Shown piece after piece: positions 45,451 through 58,676 of a stretch of DNA of 64,000 bases. Where the stretch lies: positions 41,194,912 to 41,258,911 of the forward strand of contig CP137669.1 in assembly GCA_037976565.1 (NCBI GenBank), read 5' to 3'. The notes below the pieces were generated by a model. That model searched no databases. It was given only the letters and a program-made list of their open reading frames with translations, and had not been told where the DNA came from. This DNA is from Mesocentrotus franciscanus (Eukaryota; Echinodermata; Echinoidea; Camarodonta; Strongylocentrotidae). A program made the position numbers and the translations under genes. Numbering within the stretch: the stretch's first letter is position 1; each line of letters starts with the position of its first letter.

Positions 45451-48400
45451 ATTTTAGCATCAATTAGACCTGTGAGGGGAACATAAACATGTGTATGCAT
45501 ATTATCCTTTTATTCTTTCTTCATCATGTGTCAGTGTTAATGATCATTCCTTTCTCTTTTTTTTCTTCTGTTTTCAGATGTATGGCCCCCTGTATAAAAA
45601 AGCAACAGCTAGTGATGTGAGTACACAAGCAAGAAAGATTAAACAAGCAGAGAAAAAGAGCAAATAAAACGTCTGTTCAGAAGCCCAAATCAGCTTTACT
45701 TTGCAAGGATATAATTATTATTTACACAGTGTTAATATACTGCTTAAAAGCTGCGGGAATATGACAATGTCTTAAAGAATATGATGGAAGCATAATAATG
45801 AAATGACATGATTGGAACACATCAGCTAGGCGTGATTTGAAGTACTTGGAACACTACTGATCAGTTGTGGAACATGTGGGACTACGTACATAGAGTGATC
45901 AGTAATAGTGAACCCAACAGGAGATGACAGTACTTTGCTTATACATCGATATGATTATCAAGGAATAAACTGTATTAATGGCTTCTAAAGGAATATACAT
46001 GGAGGACGCAATGTGGAGGGGATCTCTAGAGTGCTTTATTACAATGATACATGTTTGTGATTTCAAGACTGATCACCTGACTGAAAAGTCAGTGCTTGCA
46101 TGTGACCTTGCTATCTATGACTTTCTCAATTTGCAATATATGGGAGATGACCGGAGTGATACAGCAAGCAACTGAAATTAAGATTTATGTGTGGATAGCT
46201 GTCTTTATTTGTCTTGCTGCTGAAAAAAGCCCTTTTGTGTTGTTTGTGTACTTATTGTGCTATTGTGTTTGTTCTGTGATCAAGATCAAAGATTTAGTAA
46301 ATTTTGCAACTTTTTATTTTCTTTTTGTGAAACACAAATGTGAAGGGTAAAATATAATGAGAGATACTTAAGAAAATTGCCATTTTGACAACAACCTATT
46401 GGTGTATTGTGTTCTAAATCTGTATACATCAATTTTGTCTTCACCTAATTTGTGTAGTTTCTGTGTGCTCTTATCATCACTTCATAAAATTTTTCACTTT
46501 TTCCACTCACTAGTTTTCTTTTGGCCTACTGATCTATTTAATTCCAGTTTACTCTATTATCCGTTTGGTCTGATTAAACAACGTGTGGGCAGACAGACAG
46601 TCATGGACTGTTTTCCCATCCTAATATTCGACCAAAAGGAACTTGGACAAAATTCCTTGAAGCCCTTTATTTTACAGATAACTATATGAGAATTGAAGGA
46701 TATAATACAAGAATTGTAAAAGAAAAATTAGGTGTAGGCATAATGATGTTAGCTAAGTTTGATAATTGAAAGACTTGTGGGCAAAATAGGATTGTACACA
46801 CTGGATATTGTACCAGTATTTTATTTTAGAGTTTAGACCAAATGGCAGTTGACCTTTTCAACTCCATAGAGGTCACTGATCAGTTTTCTAATAGTCCATT
46901 ATATTTGTGATTGATGTATAATCACATGGTAATCAATCCATACTTAATATTCTCTCTGAGAAATTGCAACAAGGAGGATTTCCTCCCACCTCTATCACTG
47001 TTGTAGTGTAAATGCAACATAACTAATATGCATTAGATGTATTCAATATTGAATCAGGGATGCAGTATTTTGGTTGTTTGATTACAGAAAGCAATTGAAT
47101 TTGAGAAGTTTGGGATAGAATGTTGAATATGATGATTATCCAAATCTACTTAGATTGAAAATTTTGTTATAGTCAAGTTGATTTTTAACCTACAGTGTGT
47201 ATTTGTTTCCAAGTTTATACTAAGAAAAAGGAAGAATCAAGTTTGGAGTATTACAAATTCTCTGGTTTCACTGTTACTTTGTTCATGAATCTGCTTCCAC
47301 AGGGATGGATTTCATATGTCTACCATCTTTTTCTGTTTTAAGAAGAGAACCTTTCCCCAAACTGTTTATGTAGATCATTCAATATACTAGATTACTACCT
47401 ACTGCACAGAAGGATGTAACAAACGTTAATGTGCACAATTCTGGTAAATGGTGTGATGAAGGTAAATGAGAAATTACTTAGTATTCAAGACAGAGAGAAC
47501 ATGCTGTTAATTTTTATTTTATTTATTTATTTAAAGATACTATTCATGTATGTAAGCACTTCACAATAAAGAGGAAGTTGCTTTGAACACACCGTACAAC
47601 GCATAATTACAAAGACATTAAAGTGTACCAATCACCTGAATAAAAAATATTTGTGTGTAGCTAGAATGTATCAAATAAACCTTAAAAAAACTTCCCAGGA
47701 TTGTATGGGTTAACAGTTAAGGAGCATGAAGAGGATAAAATAAAACCAGACATACAGAGCCTTGGGTTCCATGCACACCCTATTCTACAACCAGCACATA
47801 TGGGTTTACCAACTATTCTACTCACTTGTGGCTTCGGTGTTTATTGAGAGTGTCTTTGAACTTGCAGTATCTCTTTATAGAGGTGATATTTGAAGCTCAT
47901 ATTTGTTATTGTAGTATAGCAACATGGAACACCTTACACACAGAGCAAAATATTTGTTAGTGTTTGGTACACTTTAATGCTTCTATGAAAAGTGAATAAA
48001 TACATGGAGTAACCACATATGGGTGTGTTAAGAGAACATATGGTGGAATAGAATGTAGAATTGGTTTTAATAAAAGGATACTTGTACCCGCAAGGAATTC
48101 ATGGGTTTTATTTAGATCATATTCATATACTGCATAATATATTCACGGCAAATTATGACACCAATCATGTACAAATGTTTGTGTCCTGATAAGTGATAAA
48201 GGAGATTTCTGCAACGGAATGATATTGTTAAACCTTTGGTTGTTTTGTGTAAAGTTTGCATTACTCCATAGCCTCTTGATCTAATGTACATGTATGTTCT
48301 TTTCAAGTATCAACAAATTAACTTTGCTATAATTTAAAAGTCAAAATCTATTTGCATATCTTCAAGCCCTCATTTTTGTAAAATATTACTGTTTGAACAG

Positions 48401-50002
48401 ATGTAAAAGTTTCAAAGTATTGAATCTTCCTCATTGAGTTTGACCAGTGTTGAAAATCATTAGCCTATTACACTGTGTACTATTACCAGAGTCTTGTCAG
48501 CAAAGGTACATTGTGATTTCATGCTGTGTATTAATACCAGTCTAGAAGATTTAGCAAAGTCATTTATTAAGTTGTAACACACTTTCCTTTACTTGATTTA
48601 TTGTGGGCTCTCTTTCAGATATAGTCTTAATGACAGCTCAAAATATTTACAAAACTCTCATTGTGTAGTCTGAGATAATGAAAGCAATATCGCAATTCAT
48701 CATGGACTAACTTCAATGGCCTTATCTCCGTCGAACCATCCAATAATATAATAAAGAGCGTTGATTGAAGTTGGTCCAAATAAATTGTTATAACATTCAC
48801 AAAATAATTCATCATATTTTCATGCTAGTGCACACTACCCTCTCTTATGACCTGTATACTTCAAATTTGAGATAAATCTTTAAAATTGGTGCAATCTCAT
48901 GTCATGAGCCTATAATCTTTTTGGACAGTTATCAAGTTTTAAACTTTGTGATCTTTATGGTAAAATAGCAAACAGGTATTCTCCCTTTTCATTACATCTC
49001 TTTCTGGTTTGATTCTTGCACATATCTATTCCAAAATGTTTGAAGTGATTGTGGGGATTTTTGAGCTAGTCATTTTTTGGCTCCTTGGAGATGTTTTCTA
49101 ATCAGCTCTGTCCTCTCATGCAGACCATTTTTATTCATGGTGAATAAAACGAAGGAAAAATATCTGCATGATTCCTGGGGAATATAAGTTTGTCTAAATA
49201 CCTTTTACATTTTGATCCTATTCACCTACAATTCTGTGTATTGAGGGTAAAGATACGGACAGTTGAGAAAGAGTCATTATAATTTGGAGGATTACTACTT
49301 AGTAAACTTTGATACAGTCAAACAGAGAAGCAGCATTTACATAGATGTGTTGAACAAAATGTATATAATTTTATTTTGTTTTTCTTGCCAGCTAGTGCAG
49401 CAAAAACGTATATGACTGGAAATCTACATTCTGACAAAGAAATGTATATCGTAGGTGTTCTCAAGCAGCTCAGGTTTTGTCATTGTTGCTTTTGTGGATC
49501 TTTTGGCTGTGAATAGCATGATTGATATTTTAAGAGCAAAAGTTTTCATGAAATGAAACTCTTACCCCCCACAGGCCCACACCCCCTCTCTCTTTCTCTC
49601 TGTCTCTCTCTCTCTCTTCTCTCTCTCTCTTTCACGCTCCCCCCTCCCCACCTCTACCTCCCCTCTCTCTGCACATGCCTCTTTCATCATTCTGACCCTT
49701 CTCTTAGCTTTTTAATCTTAGCAACTGCAAGTATATAAATACAACATTGTTTGTCATCATTGCCATTGTATAGAATACTTTCTACTCTACTTCTGTATTT
49801 GCACTGAGTCCAATTTCATATCGGTGATCTACTAGTATTCATACTTTCCATCTACACCCTGATCAGTGACTCTCTTTATAACACATTTTATAATCCACCT
49901 AAAAAAATAATAGTACAATTGTTTTTCCTAAATTGATATATAAAACACATTCCATATAGGGCTGGTATTAGAGTTTAATTTTCATGTTTGTTTTTATTTT
50001 AG

Positions 50003-50064
50003 GAATGATTGTCAGAGCTTTCCAAAGGCTAAGCCTGTTATTAAATGCAAGATTAAGAGTACAG
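50003..50064 (+). other. Candidate alternative 3' exon, copy 2
   Basis: Counterpart of 17302-17366, with acceptor attttag and donor GTACAT conserved and 3 nt shorter (62 bp). Speculative for the same reasons. Confidence 0.22.
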
Positions 50065-50972
50065 GTACATTGCATTGGCAATATCAATTATTATTAATCT
50101 GACGTTCTTTTCCCCATTCTATAGCTATATTGATACCATTATATCGTTGTAAAGTATGTTAATATGGGTGTGTAGAAGATAATATATTATGTCTAATAAG
50201 TTGTATGCCATTCTCCATGTGAATGATATCAAGATTGTATGGAAAGAAAGGACATCAAACATTTCTTAAAACCTGATAAATTCTCTTTTTTTCTACAAAT
50301 TACGTCTTATTCAGAAAAATGAAAATGTGGAGTATGAAATGTAAAAATCTGTCAATGTTTTATTAAGAAGCTTTCAACCCACTTAACAAAAACCTAATAT
50401 TCATTATATATGAATAATAAACCATAAGAAATGAAATATTTTGTTTTCATGTTTGTGATTTTATACAGTAGTCTTTGTGTGCTTTCGATCGTGCATTCAG
50501 GGAACTCTAAATTTCTCACTCTTTCATTATTGATATGGAAAAATACTCATAAAAGGCATACATGTATTAGAAGAAAAAGAGTCATTGATAATCTTCCAAT
50601 GGCTTTGCTCAAGGCATGGCATATGAAAAAGATTGGAAAGTAATCATATGCTTATACAGACCCCATGAATACATAGATGTACAAGTCTAAATAGAAGTAT
50701 GTGGGGTCTGTTGGAGTACATGAGTGAAGGATCTGCCCACTCGGAGGTGAAGCTACGGAAAAGGGCCCCTCAATCGAATGGTAACAGAAACAGAAAGAAA
50801 GGAAAAGGGAGAAGGCAATGTGAACATACGTGTAAGACCCACCCCTCCAACACCGAGTTTGGTCAACTAGTCTCTGTAAGAAAAAAATGATAAGTGGAAT
50901 GTTCGGTTATATGAAGCCACTTCGGAGATGGCACTTGTACAAGTGACCCCAAAATATCCACAGATCCTTTAA

Positions 50973-51347
50973 AGGCATCGTTTAACAATGTTAAATCACT
51001 GATGCATGGCCCCAGTGTTATCAGTGTCTGTGATATGGTGTAATATTGAAGCCCTAAAAAATTGCGCTTCAAAATGATCATGAAGTGCCTCAAAAAAGTA
51101 AAAATCTTTGAGTGACCTGTTTTACCATCCTCATTTTCCCCAATAGTGTGTAGTGTTATGAAAACCGTTAGGAAAACGAATTTTTAAATGTCGATTTCCA
51201 ATCATGAATACCTTGATAATCAGACAGGCGATCGGCTTGTAAAAGTCATGGGGTTCCTGACTGACCTAAAGGTTTATAATTATCATTGCAGCATGAGCTA
51301 AATCCAGGATTTCGTTTCAGAATCTGAGACAAAGTTACCCAATCCCT
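50973..51347. mobile_element. piggyBac-like MITE (375 bp) in copy 2 flank
   Basis: Ends AGGCATCG and CAATCCCT, with TTAA at 50969-50972 and 51348-51351. Copy 1 has the empty site, a single TTAA at 18279-18282, so the insertion is younger than the duplication. Confidence 0.85.
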
Positions 51348-52293
51348 TTAAACACGGAAAAGTCCCACTTTGTGCATTTTAGAATATTCACTGCCAAAGT
51401 GGTGGAAGTGCTTTATGGATCCTTTTGTTTGCCCTCTTGAAAAGAATACTTCCACCGGTGTATCAAAGAATGTACCAGGGCGTAAATGAATAATCATTAC
51501 ATTAATGTATCCAATGCGCTTTCAAATTAATAATGCACGTAAATGCATTCAAATTCGCACCTGCACCGCCCTGATGAACGTTAATGTATTCAAATTCACG
51601 AATAGGCAAGCAGTTATAGCATTTGGGCATTTTTTTGTTTTACTGTTTATGTTCTTTGCAATCTGCATCTGTTTAATGTAATATGTATCCAACCCCAAAC
51701 GTGACATAAAAGCACAATCTGTTAAAAATATACATAATACACTAACATGTAAACAAATTATGAGTTATAACCATTCTGTAAGTGTTATATCCATACTGCT
51801 AGGTAATAAAGTGAAACTGGAAGAGAAGATTAGAAAGAAAATAAATATATAAAATATGATTATAATGAACATTATGAAACTTTAAAAGAAAATGAAAATA
51901 TATAATTAAAAACAGTAAAAAAAAGTAAATATGACGTGGAAAGATTGGGTAAGAATGACATAGAACTACAGAACTTATTTATGTTAATTTAATTCGAACG
52001 TTCAAAGTGCGAAGGTGTGTGCCTATAAATGAAATTGAAATTGGTATTAAGGACGAAATTGAACGTCTATTCAGCTGGCGCGAAATTGAATGACAACTTC
52101 GCGTCAATAAATTGAATGGATTTCTCTCTAAAATGAATGAAATGAAATTTAAAAGGAATTATGTAAAACGAAATTGAATGCTCAAAGAATGGAAATGAAC
52201 CATGAGAGCAGAGAGTTGACGAAAATCGTTCGAACTTGAACACCTGTTCATGAATTCGAATGCGACTCTGATGAAATTGGGCGGAAAACCTAT

Positions 52294-52793
52294 NNNNNNN
52301 NNNNNNNNNNNNNNNNNNNNNNNNNNNNNNNNNNNNNNNNNNNNNNNNNNNNNNNNNNNNNNNNNNNNNNNNNNNNNNNNNNNNNNNNNNNNNNNNNNNN
52401 NNNNNNNNNNNNNNNNNNNNNNNNNNNNNNNNNNNNNNNNNNNNNNNNNNNNNNNNNNNNNNNNNNNNNNNNNNNNNNNNNNNNNNNNNNNNNNNNNNNN
52501 NNNNNNNNNNNNNNNNNNNNNNNNNNNNNNNNNNNNNNNNNNNNNNNNNNNNNNNNNNNNNNNNNNNNNNNNNNNNNNNNNNNNNNNNNNNNNNNNNNNN
52601 NNNNNNNNNNNNNNNNNNNNNNNNNNNNNNNNNNNNNNNNNNNNNNNNNNNNNNNNNNNNNNNNNNNNNNNNNNNNNNNNNNNNNNNNNNNNNNNNNNNN
52701 NNNNNNNNNNNNNNNNNNNNNNNNNNNNNNNNNNNNNNNNNNNNNNNNNNNNNNNNNNNNNNNNNNNNNNNNNNNNNNNNNNNNNNNNNNNNN
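52294..52793. other. Assembly gap (500 N)
   Basis: Exactly 500 N, a conventional placeholder length. The true distance is unknown. An open frame running through the Ns (52250-52864) is meaningless. Confidence 1.
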
Positions 52794-55700
52794 ACCTAAT
52801 TTGTGTAGTTTCTGTGTGCTCTTATCATCACTTCATAAAATTTTTCACTTTTTCCACTCCCTAGTTTTCTTTTGGCCTACTGATCTATTTAATGCCAGTT
52901 TACTCTATTATCCGTTTGGTCTGATTAAACAATGTGTGGGCAGACAGACAGTCATGGACTGTTTTCCCATCCTAATATTTGACCAAAAGGAACTTAAGAC
53001 AAAATTCCTTGAAGCCCTTTAGTTTACAGATAACTATATGAGAATTGAAGGATATAATAAAAGAATTGTAAAAGAAAAATTAGGTGTAGGCATAATGATG
53101 TTAGCTAAGTTTGATAATTGAAAAACTTGTGGGCAAAATAGGATTATACACACTGGATATTGTACCGGTATTTTATTTTAGAGTTTAGACCAAATGACAG
53201 TTGACCTTTTCAACTCCATAGAGGTCACTGATCAGTTTTCTAATAGTCCATTATATTTGTGATTGATGTATAATCACATGGTAATCAATCCATACTTAAT
53301 ATCTCTCTGAGAAATTGCAACAAGGAGGATTTCCTCCCACCTCTATCACTGTTGTAGTGTAAATGCAACATAACTAATATGCATTAGATGTATTCAATAT
53401 TGAATCAGGGATGCAGTATTTTGGTTGTTTGATTACAGAAAGCAATTGAATTTGAGAAGTTTGGGATAGAATGTTGAATATGATGATTATCCAAATCTAC
53501 TTAGATTGAAAATTTTTGTTATAGTCAAGTTGATTTTTAACCTACAGTGTGTATTTGTTTCCAAGTTTATACTAAGAAAAAGGAAGAATCAAGTTTGGAG
53601 TATTACAAATTCTCTGGTTTCACTGTTACTTTGTTCATGAATCTGCTTCCACAGGGATGGATTTCATATGTCTACCATCTTTTTCTGTTTTAAGAAGAGA
53701 ACCTTTCCCCAAACTGTTTATGTAGATCATTCAATATACTAGATTACTACCTACTGCACAGAAGGATGTAACAAACGTTAATGTGCACAATTCTGGTAAA
53801 TGGTGTGATGAAGGTAAATGAGAAATTACTTAGTATTCAAGACAGAGAGAACATGCTGTTAATTTTTATTTTATTTATTTATTTAAAGATACTATTCATG
53901 TATGTAAGCACTTCACAATAAAGAGGAAGTTGCTTTGAACACACTGTACAACCCCTAATAACAAAGACATTAAAGTGTACCAATCACCTGAATAAAAAAT
54001 ATTTGTGTGTAGCTAGAATGTATCAAATAAACCTTAAAAAAACTTCCCAGGATTGTATGGGTTAACAGTTAAGGAGCATGAAGAGGATAAAATAAAACCA
54101 GACATACAGAGCCTTGGGTTCCATGCACACCCTATTCTACAACCAGCACATATGGGTTTACCAACTATTCTACTCACTTGTGGCTTCGGTGTTTATTGAG
54201 AGTGTCTTTGAACTTGCAGTATCTCTTTATAGAGGTGATATTTGAAGCTCATATTTGTTATTGTAGTATAGCAACATGGAACACCTTACACACAGAGCAA
54301 AATATTTGTTAGTGTTTGGTACACTTTAATGCTTCTATGAAAAGTGAATAAATACATGGAGTAACCACATATGGGTGTGTTAAGAGAACATATGGTGGAA
54401 TAGAATGTAGAATTGGTTTTAATAAAAGGATACTTGTACCCGCAAGGAATTCATGGGTTTTATTTAGATCATATTCATATACTGCATAATATATTCACGG
54501 CAAATTATGACACCAATCATGTACAAATGTTTGTGTCCTGATAAGTGATAAAGGAGATTTCTGCAACGGAATGATATTGTTAAACCTTTGGTTGTTTTGT
54601 GTAAAGTTTGCATTACTCCATAGCCTCTTGATCTAATGTACATGTATGTTCTTTTCAAGTATCAACAAATTAACTTTGCTATAATTTAAAAGTCAAAATC
54701 TATTTGCATATCTTCAAGCCCTCATTTTTGTAAAATATTACTGTTTGAACAGATGTAAAAGTTTCAAAGTATTGAATCTTCCTCATTGAGTTTGACCAGT
54801 GTTGAAAATCATTAGCCTATTACACTGTGTACTATTACCAGAGTCTTGTCAGCAAAGGTACATTGTGATTTCATGCTGTGTATTAATACCAGTCTAGAAG
54901 ATTTAGCAAAGTCATTTATTAAGTTGTAACACACTTTCCTTTACTTGATTTATTGTGGGCTCTCTTTCAGATATAGTCTTAATGACAGCTCAAAATATTT
55001 ACCGGTAAACTCTCATTGTGTAGTCTGAGATAATGAAAGCAATATCGCAATTCATCATGGACTAACTTCAATGGCCTTATCTCCGTCGAACCATCCAATA
55101 ATATAATACAAAGAGCGTTGATTGAAGTTGGTCCAAATAAATTGTTATAACATTCACAAAATAATTCATCATATTTTCATGCTAGTGCACACTACCCTCT
55201 CTTATGACCTGTATACTTCAAATTTGAGATAAATCTTTAAAATTGGTGCAATCTCATGTCATGAGCCTATAATCTTTTTGGACAGTTATCAAGTTTTAAA
55301 CTTTGTGATCTTTATGGTAAAATAGCAAACAGGTATTCTCCCTTTTCATTACATCTCTTTCTGGTTTGATTCTTGCACATATCTATTCCAAAATGTTTGA
55401 AGTGATTGTGGGGATTTTTGAGCTAGTCATTTTTTGGCTCCTTGGAGATGTTTTCTAATCAGCTCTGTCCTCTCATGCAGACCATTTTTATTCATGGTGA
55501 ATAAAACGAAGGAAAAATATCTGCATGATTCCTGGGGAATATAAGTTTGTCTAAATACCTTTTTACATTTTGATCCTATTCACCTACAATTCTGTGTATT
55601 GAGGGTAAAGATACGGACAGTTGAGAAAGAGTCATTATAATTTGGAGGATTACTACTTAGTAAACTTTGATACAGTCAAACAGAGAAGCAGCATTTACAT

Positions 55701-58676
55701 AGATGTGTTGAACAAAATGTATATAATTTTATTTTGTTTTTCTTGCCAGCTAGTGCAGCAAAACGTATATGACTGGAAATCTACATTCTGACAAAGAAAT
55801 GTATATCGTAGGTGTTCTCAAGCAGCTCAGGTTTTGTCATTGTTGCTTTTGTGGATCTTTTGGCTGTGAATAGCATGATTGATATTTTAAGAGCAAAAGT
55901 TTTCATGAAATGAAACTCTTACCCCCCACAGGCCCACACCCCCTCTCTCTCTTTCTCTCTGTCTCTCTCTCTCTCTCTTTGTCTCTCTCTCTCTTTCACG
56001 CTCCCCCCTCCCCACCTCTACCTCCCCTCTCTCTGCACATGCCTCTTTCATCATTCTGACCCTTCTCTTAGCTTTTTAATCTTAGCAACTGCAAGTATAT
56101 AAATACAATATTGTTTGTCATCATTGCCATTGTATAGAATACTTTCTACTCTACTTCTGTATTTGCACTGAGTCAAATTTCATATCGGTGATCTAGTAGT
56201 ATTCATACTTTCCATGTACACCCTGATCAGTGACTCTCTTTGTAATACATTTCATAATCCACCTAAAAAAATAATAATACAATTGTTTTTCCTAAATTGA
56301 TATATAAAACACATTCCATATAGGGCTGGTATTAGAGTTTAATTTTCATGTTTGTTTTTATTTTAGGAATGATTGTCAGAGCTTTCCAAAGGCTAAGCCT
56401 GTTATTAAATGCAAGATTAAGAGTACAGGTACATTGCATTGGCAATATCAATTATTATTAATCTGATGTTCTTTTCCCCCATTCTATAGCTATATTGATA
56501 CCATTATATCGTTGTAAAGTATGTTAATATGGGTGTGTAGAAGATAATATATTATGTCTAATAAGTTGTATGCCATTCTCCATGTGAATGATATCAAGAT
56601 TGTATGGAAAGAAAGGACATCAAACATTTCTTAAAACCTGATAAATTCTCTTTTTTTCTACAAATTACGTCTTATTCAGAAAAATGAAAATGTGGAGTAT
56701 GAAATGTGAAAATCTGTCAATGTTTTATTAAGAAGCTTTCAACCCACTTAACAAAACCTAATATTCATTATATATGAATAATAAACCATAAGAAATGAAA
56801 TATTTTGTTTTCATGTTTGTGATTTTATACAGTAGTCTTTGTGTGCTTTCGATCGTGCATTCAGGGAACTCTAAATTTCTCACTCTTTCATTATTGATAT
56901 GTGGAAAAATACTCAATAAAAAGGCATACATGTATTAGAAGAAAAAAGAGTCACTGATAATCTTCCAATGGCTTTGCTCAAGGCATGGCATATGAAAAAG
57001 ATTGGAAAGTAATCATATGCTTATACAGACCCCATGAATACATAGATGTACAAGTCTAAATAGAAGTATGTGGGGTCTGTTGGAGTACATGAGTGAAGGA
57101 TCTGCCCACTCGGAGGTGAAGCTACGGAAAAAGGGCCCCCTCAATCGAATGGTAACAACAGAAACAGAAAGAAAGGAAAAGGGAGAAGGCAATGTGAACA
57201 TACGTGTAAGACCCACCCTCCAACACCGAGTTTGGTCAACTAGTCTCTGTAAGAAAAAAATGATAAGTGGAATGTTCGGTTATATGAAGCCACTTCGGAG
57301 ATGGCACTTGTACAAGTGACCCCAAAATATCCACAGATCCTTTAAAGGCATCGTTTAACAATGTTAAATCACTGATGCATGGCCCCAGTGTTATCAGTGT
57401 CTGTGATATGGTGTAATATTGAAGCCCTAAAAAATTGCGCTTCAAAATGATCATGAAGTGCCTCAAAAAAGTAAAAATCTTTGAGTGACCTGTTTTACCA
57501 TCCTCATTTTCCCCAATAGTGTGTAGTGTTATGAAAACCGTTAGGAAAACGAATTTTTAAATGTCGATTTCCAATCATGAATACCTTGATAATCAGACAG
57601 GCGATCGGCTTGTAAAAGTCATGGGGTTCCTGACTGACCTAAAGGTTTATAATTATCATTGCAGCATGAGCTAAATCCAGGATTTCGTTTCAGAATCTGA
57701 GACAAAGTTACCCAATCCCTTTAAACACGGAAAAGTCCCACTTTGTGCATTTTAGAATATTCACTGCCAAAGTGGTGGAAGTGCTTTATGGATCCTTTTG
57801 TTTGCCCTCTTGAAAAGAATACTTCCACCGGTGTATCAAAGAATGTACCAGGGCGTAAATGAATAATCATTACATTAATGTATCCAATGCGCTTTCAAAT
57901 TAATAATGCACGTAAATGCATTCGAATTCGCACCTGCACCGCCCTGATGAACGTTAATGTATTCAAATTCACGAATAGGCAAGCAGTTATAGCATTTGGG
58001 CATTTTTTTTGTTTTACTGTTTATGTTCTTTGCAATCTGCATCTGTTTTAATGTAATATGTATCCAACCCCAAACGTGACATAAAGCACAATCTGTTAAA
58101 AAATATACATAATACACTAACATGTAAACAAATTATGAGTTATAACCATTCTGTAAGTGTTATATCCATACTGCTAGGTAATAAAGTGAAACTGGAAGAG
58201 AAGATTAGAAAGAAAATAAATATATAAAATATGATTATAATGAACATTATGAAACTTTAAAAGTTAAAATGAAAATATATAATTAAAAAACAGTAAAAAA
58301 AAAAAAAGTAAATATGACGTGGAAAGATTGGGGTAAGAATGACATAGAACTACAGAACTTATTTATGTTAATTTAATTCGAACGTTCAAAGTGCGAAGGT
58401 GTGTGCCTATAAATGAAATTAAAATTGGTATTAAGGACGAAATTGAACGTCTATTCAGCTGGCGCGAAATTGAATGACAACTTCGCGTCAATAAATTGAA
58501 TGGATTTCTCTCTAAAATGAATGAAATGAAATTTAAAAGGAATTATGTAAAACGAAATTGAATGCTCAAAGAATGGAAATGAACCATGAGAGCAGAGAGT
58601 TGACGAAAATCGTTCGAACTTGAACACCTGTTCATGAATTCGAATGCGACTCTGATGAAATTGGGCGGGAAAACCT
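52794..58676 (+). repeat. Third copy of the atlastin 3' flank (probable redundant haplotype)
   Basis: It begins at the base homologous to 46443 and ends at the base homologous to the last base before the gap. It shares copy 2-specific features (the 375-bp MITE, 'gacagagagaacatgctg', the 51500-52293 segment) and differs by scattered substitutions and small indels. No atlastin exon is included except the speculative 56367-56428 block. Confidence 0.85.
57346..57720. mobile_element. piggyBac-like MITE (375 bp) in third flank copy
   Basis: Same element and same position as 50973-51347; TTAA at 57342-57345 and 57721-57724. Confidence 0.85.

Larger units (their letters stand above)
36075..45667 (+). 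pseudogene. atl: Atlastin copy 2 (11 exons, frameshifted in exons 8-9)
   Basis: Exons: 36075-36293, 36743-36877, 38969-39073, 39308-39421, 40475-40567, 41222-41357, 41846-41973, 43121-43176, 43585-43655, 44404-44835, 45578-45667. Splice sites match copy 1. Exon 8 is 56 bp instead of 57 (one A lost before the donor) and exon 9 is 71 instead of 72. Translation therefore shifts at residue ~329 and stops at TAA 43625-43627. The predicted product, ~342 aa, keeps the GTPase motifs (GALRKGKSF with F changed to L, DTQG, RDW) but loses the three-helix bundle and both membrane segments, so it could not fuse membranes. Exons 10 and 11 remain open and nearly identical to copy 1. Either a young pseudogene, a soluble-GTPase paralogue, or two sequencing errors. 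Confidence 0.85.
45668..52293 (+). other. 3' UTR and downstream flank of atlastin copy 2
   Basis: Nearly identical to 12950-18430 up to about 51490, except for a 375-bp piggyBac-like MITE at 50973. From 51490 to the gap the sequence matches only the third copy (57865-58676). It is A-rich with repeated 'gaaattgaatg' motifs and has no supported gene. Confidence 0.75.

Noticed and set aside
52250..52864. 204-codon open frame
   Set aside because: It runs through 500 N of assembly gap, so there is no sequence to translate.
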